In this document: positions 5,688-5,732 of the stretch, one piece after another
Layout of the letters: the number at the start of each line of letters is the position of its first letter
Numbering within the stretch: the stretch's first letter is position 1
Source of the DNA: Clostridium sp. UBA6758
GTDB lineage: Bacteria; Bacillota; Clostridia; Clostridiales; Clostridiaceae
NCBI GenBank assembly: GCA_002453475.1
Contig: DKGY01000054.1
Location: 25,803 to 31,534, forward strand
DNA length: 5,732 nt
Reading direction: 5' to 3'
The notes under the pieces: model-generated
What the model was told of the DNA's origin: nothing
Database searches by the model: none
The model's input: only the letters and a program-made list of their open reading frames with translations
Translations under genes and position numbers: made by a program

Positions 5688-5732
5688 TTGAAATACAATG
5701 TTGCTATAGTCGGTGCTACCGGAATGGTTGGG
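5688..5732 (+). CDS. asd: Aspartate-semialdehyde dehydrogenase (N-terminal 15 codons; runs off the right edge)
   Basis: Only the first 15 residues are visible, MKYNVAIVGATGMVG reading TTG as the start. They form the first strand and glycine-rich turn of an NAD(P)-binding fold, VAIVGATGMVG, with the GATGMVG form typical of aspartate-semialdehyde dehydrogenase, which reduces aspartyl phosphate to aspartate semialdehyde. Its product feeds lysine/diaminopimelate, threonine and methionine synthesis in the cytoplasm. The main alternative, N-acetyl-glutamyl-phosphate reductase (ArgC), usually reads GATGYVG at this point. The catalytic cysteine and histidine lie beyond the window, so the call rests on the N-terminus alone. 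The TTG start is supported by GAGGTGG five bases upstream; no in-frame ATG or GTG lies near. Divergent from the opp operon, it has its own promoter candidate and a structured leader that may control translation. Confidence 0.82.
   Translation, partial: MKYNVAIVGATGMVG

Noticed and set aside
1..5732. Mobile element, CRISPR array or a novel gene system
   Set aside because: There are no transposase or integrase fragments, no repeated spacer pattern and no terminal inverted repeats. All sizeable genes belong to a standard peptide importer and a biosynthetic dehydrogenase.

Overview
The window is AT-rich DNA with strong GGAGG-type ribosome binding sites, short intercistronic gaps and Gram-positive style promoters. 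The proteins look clostridial/low-GC Firmicute, so I infer a Clostridium-like host. This rests on composition and protein style, not on a database match.

Layout. On the minus strand, reading from about 5280 down to 1, lies a complete oligopeptide ABC importer: oppB, oppC (permeases), oppD, oppF (ATPases), then a strong intrinsic terminator. After a 661-base gap with its own promoter comes the first 37 codons of the lipoprotein receptor gene oppA, which runs off the left edge. On the plus strand at the right edge are the first 15 codons of a dehydrogenase that is very probably aspartate-semialdehyde dehydrogenase (asd). It is divergent from the opp operon across a gap of 1,043 bases (4645-5687).

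How the genes work together. OppA, tethered to the outer face of the membrane, captures peptides and delivers them to the OppB-OppC channel. OppD and OppF hydrolyse ATP at the inner face to drive import. oppB-C-D-F are tightly spaced, and two of the downstream ribosome binding sites contain or sit just before the upstream stop codon, which suggests translational coupling. oppA is separated by the terminator and has a consensus-like promoter, so the receptor can be made at a different level from the translocator. Asd makes aspartate semialdehyde, the branch point to lysine/diaminopimelate, threonine and methionine.

The ordinary part is the importer. The parts worth a second look are in the non-coding DNA: (1) the asd leader, where a 17-bp stem with one bulge would bury the ribosome binding site and an upstream copy of the same sequence can form a competing 11-bp stem; (2) a 10-bp inverted repeat flanking the -10 region of the oppA promoter, with a third near-copy upstream; (3) a possible leader of about 600 bases on the oppBCDF transcript with a hairpin and a tiny ORF; (4) a 12-bp AT-rich inverted repeat upstream of asd. 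Both ATPases also carry the same four-cysteine C-terminal spacing that can hold an iron-sulfur cluster. I saw no tRNA, rRNA, CRISPR array, transposase or recognisable known riboswitch.
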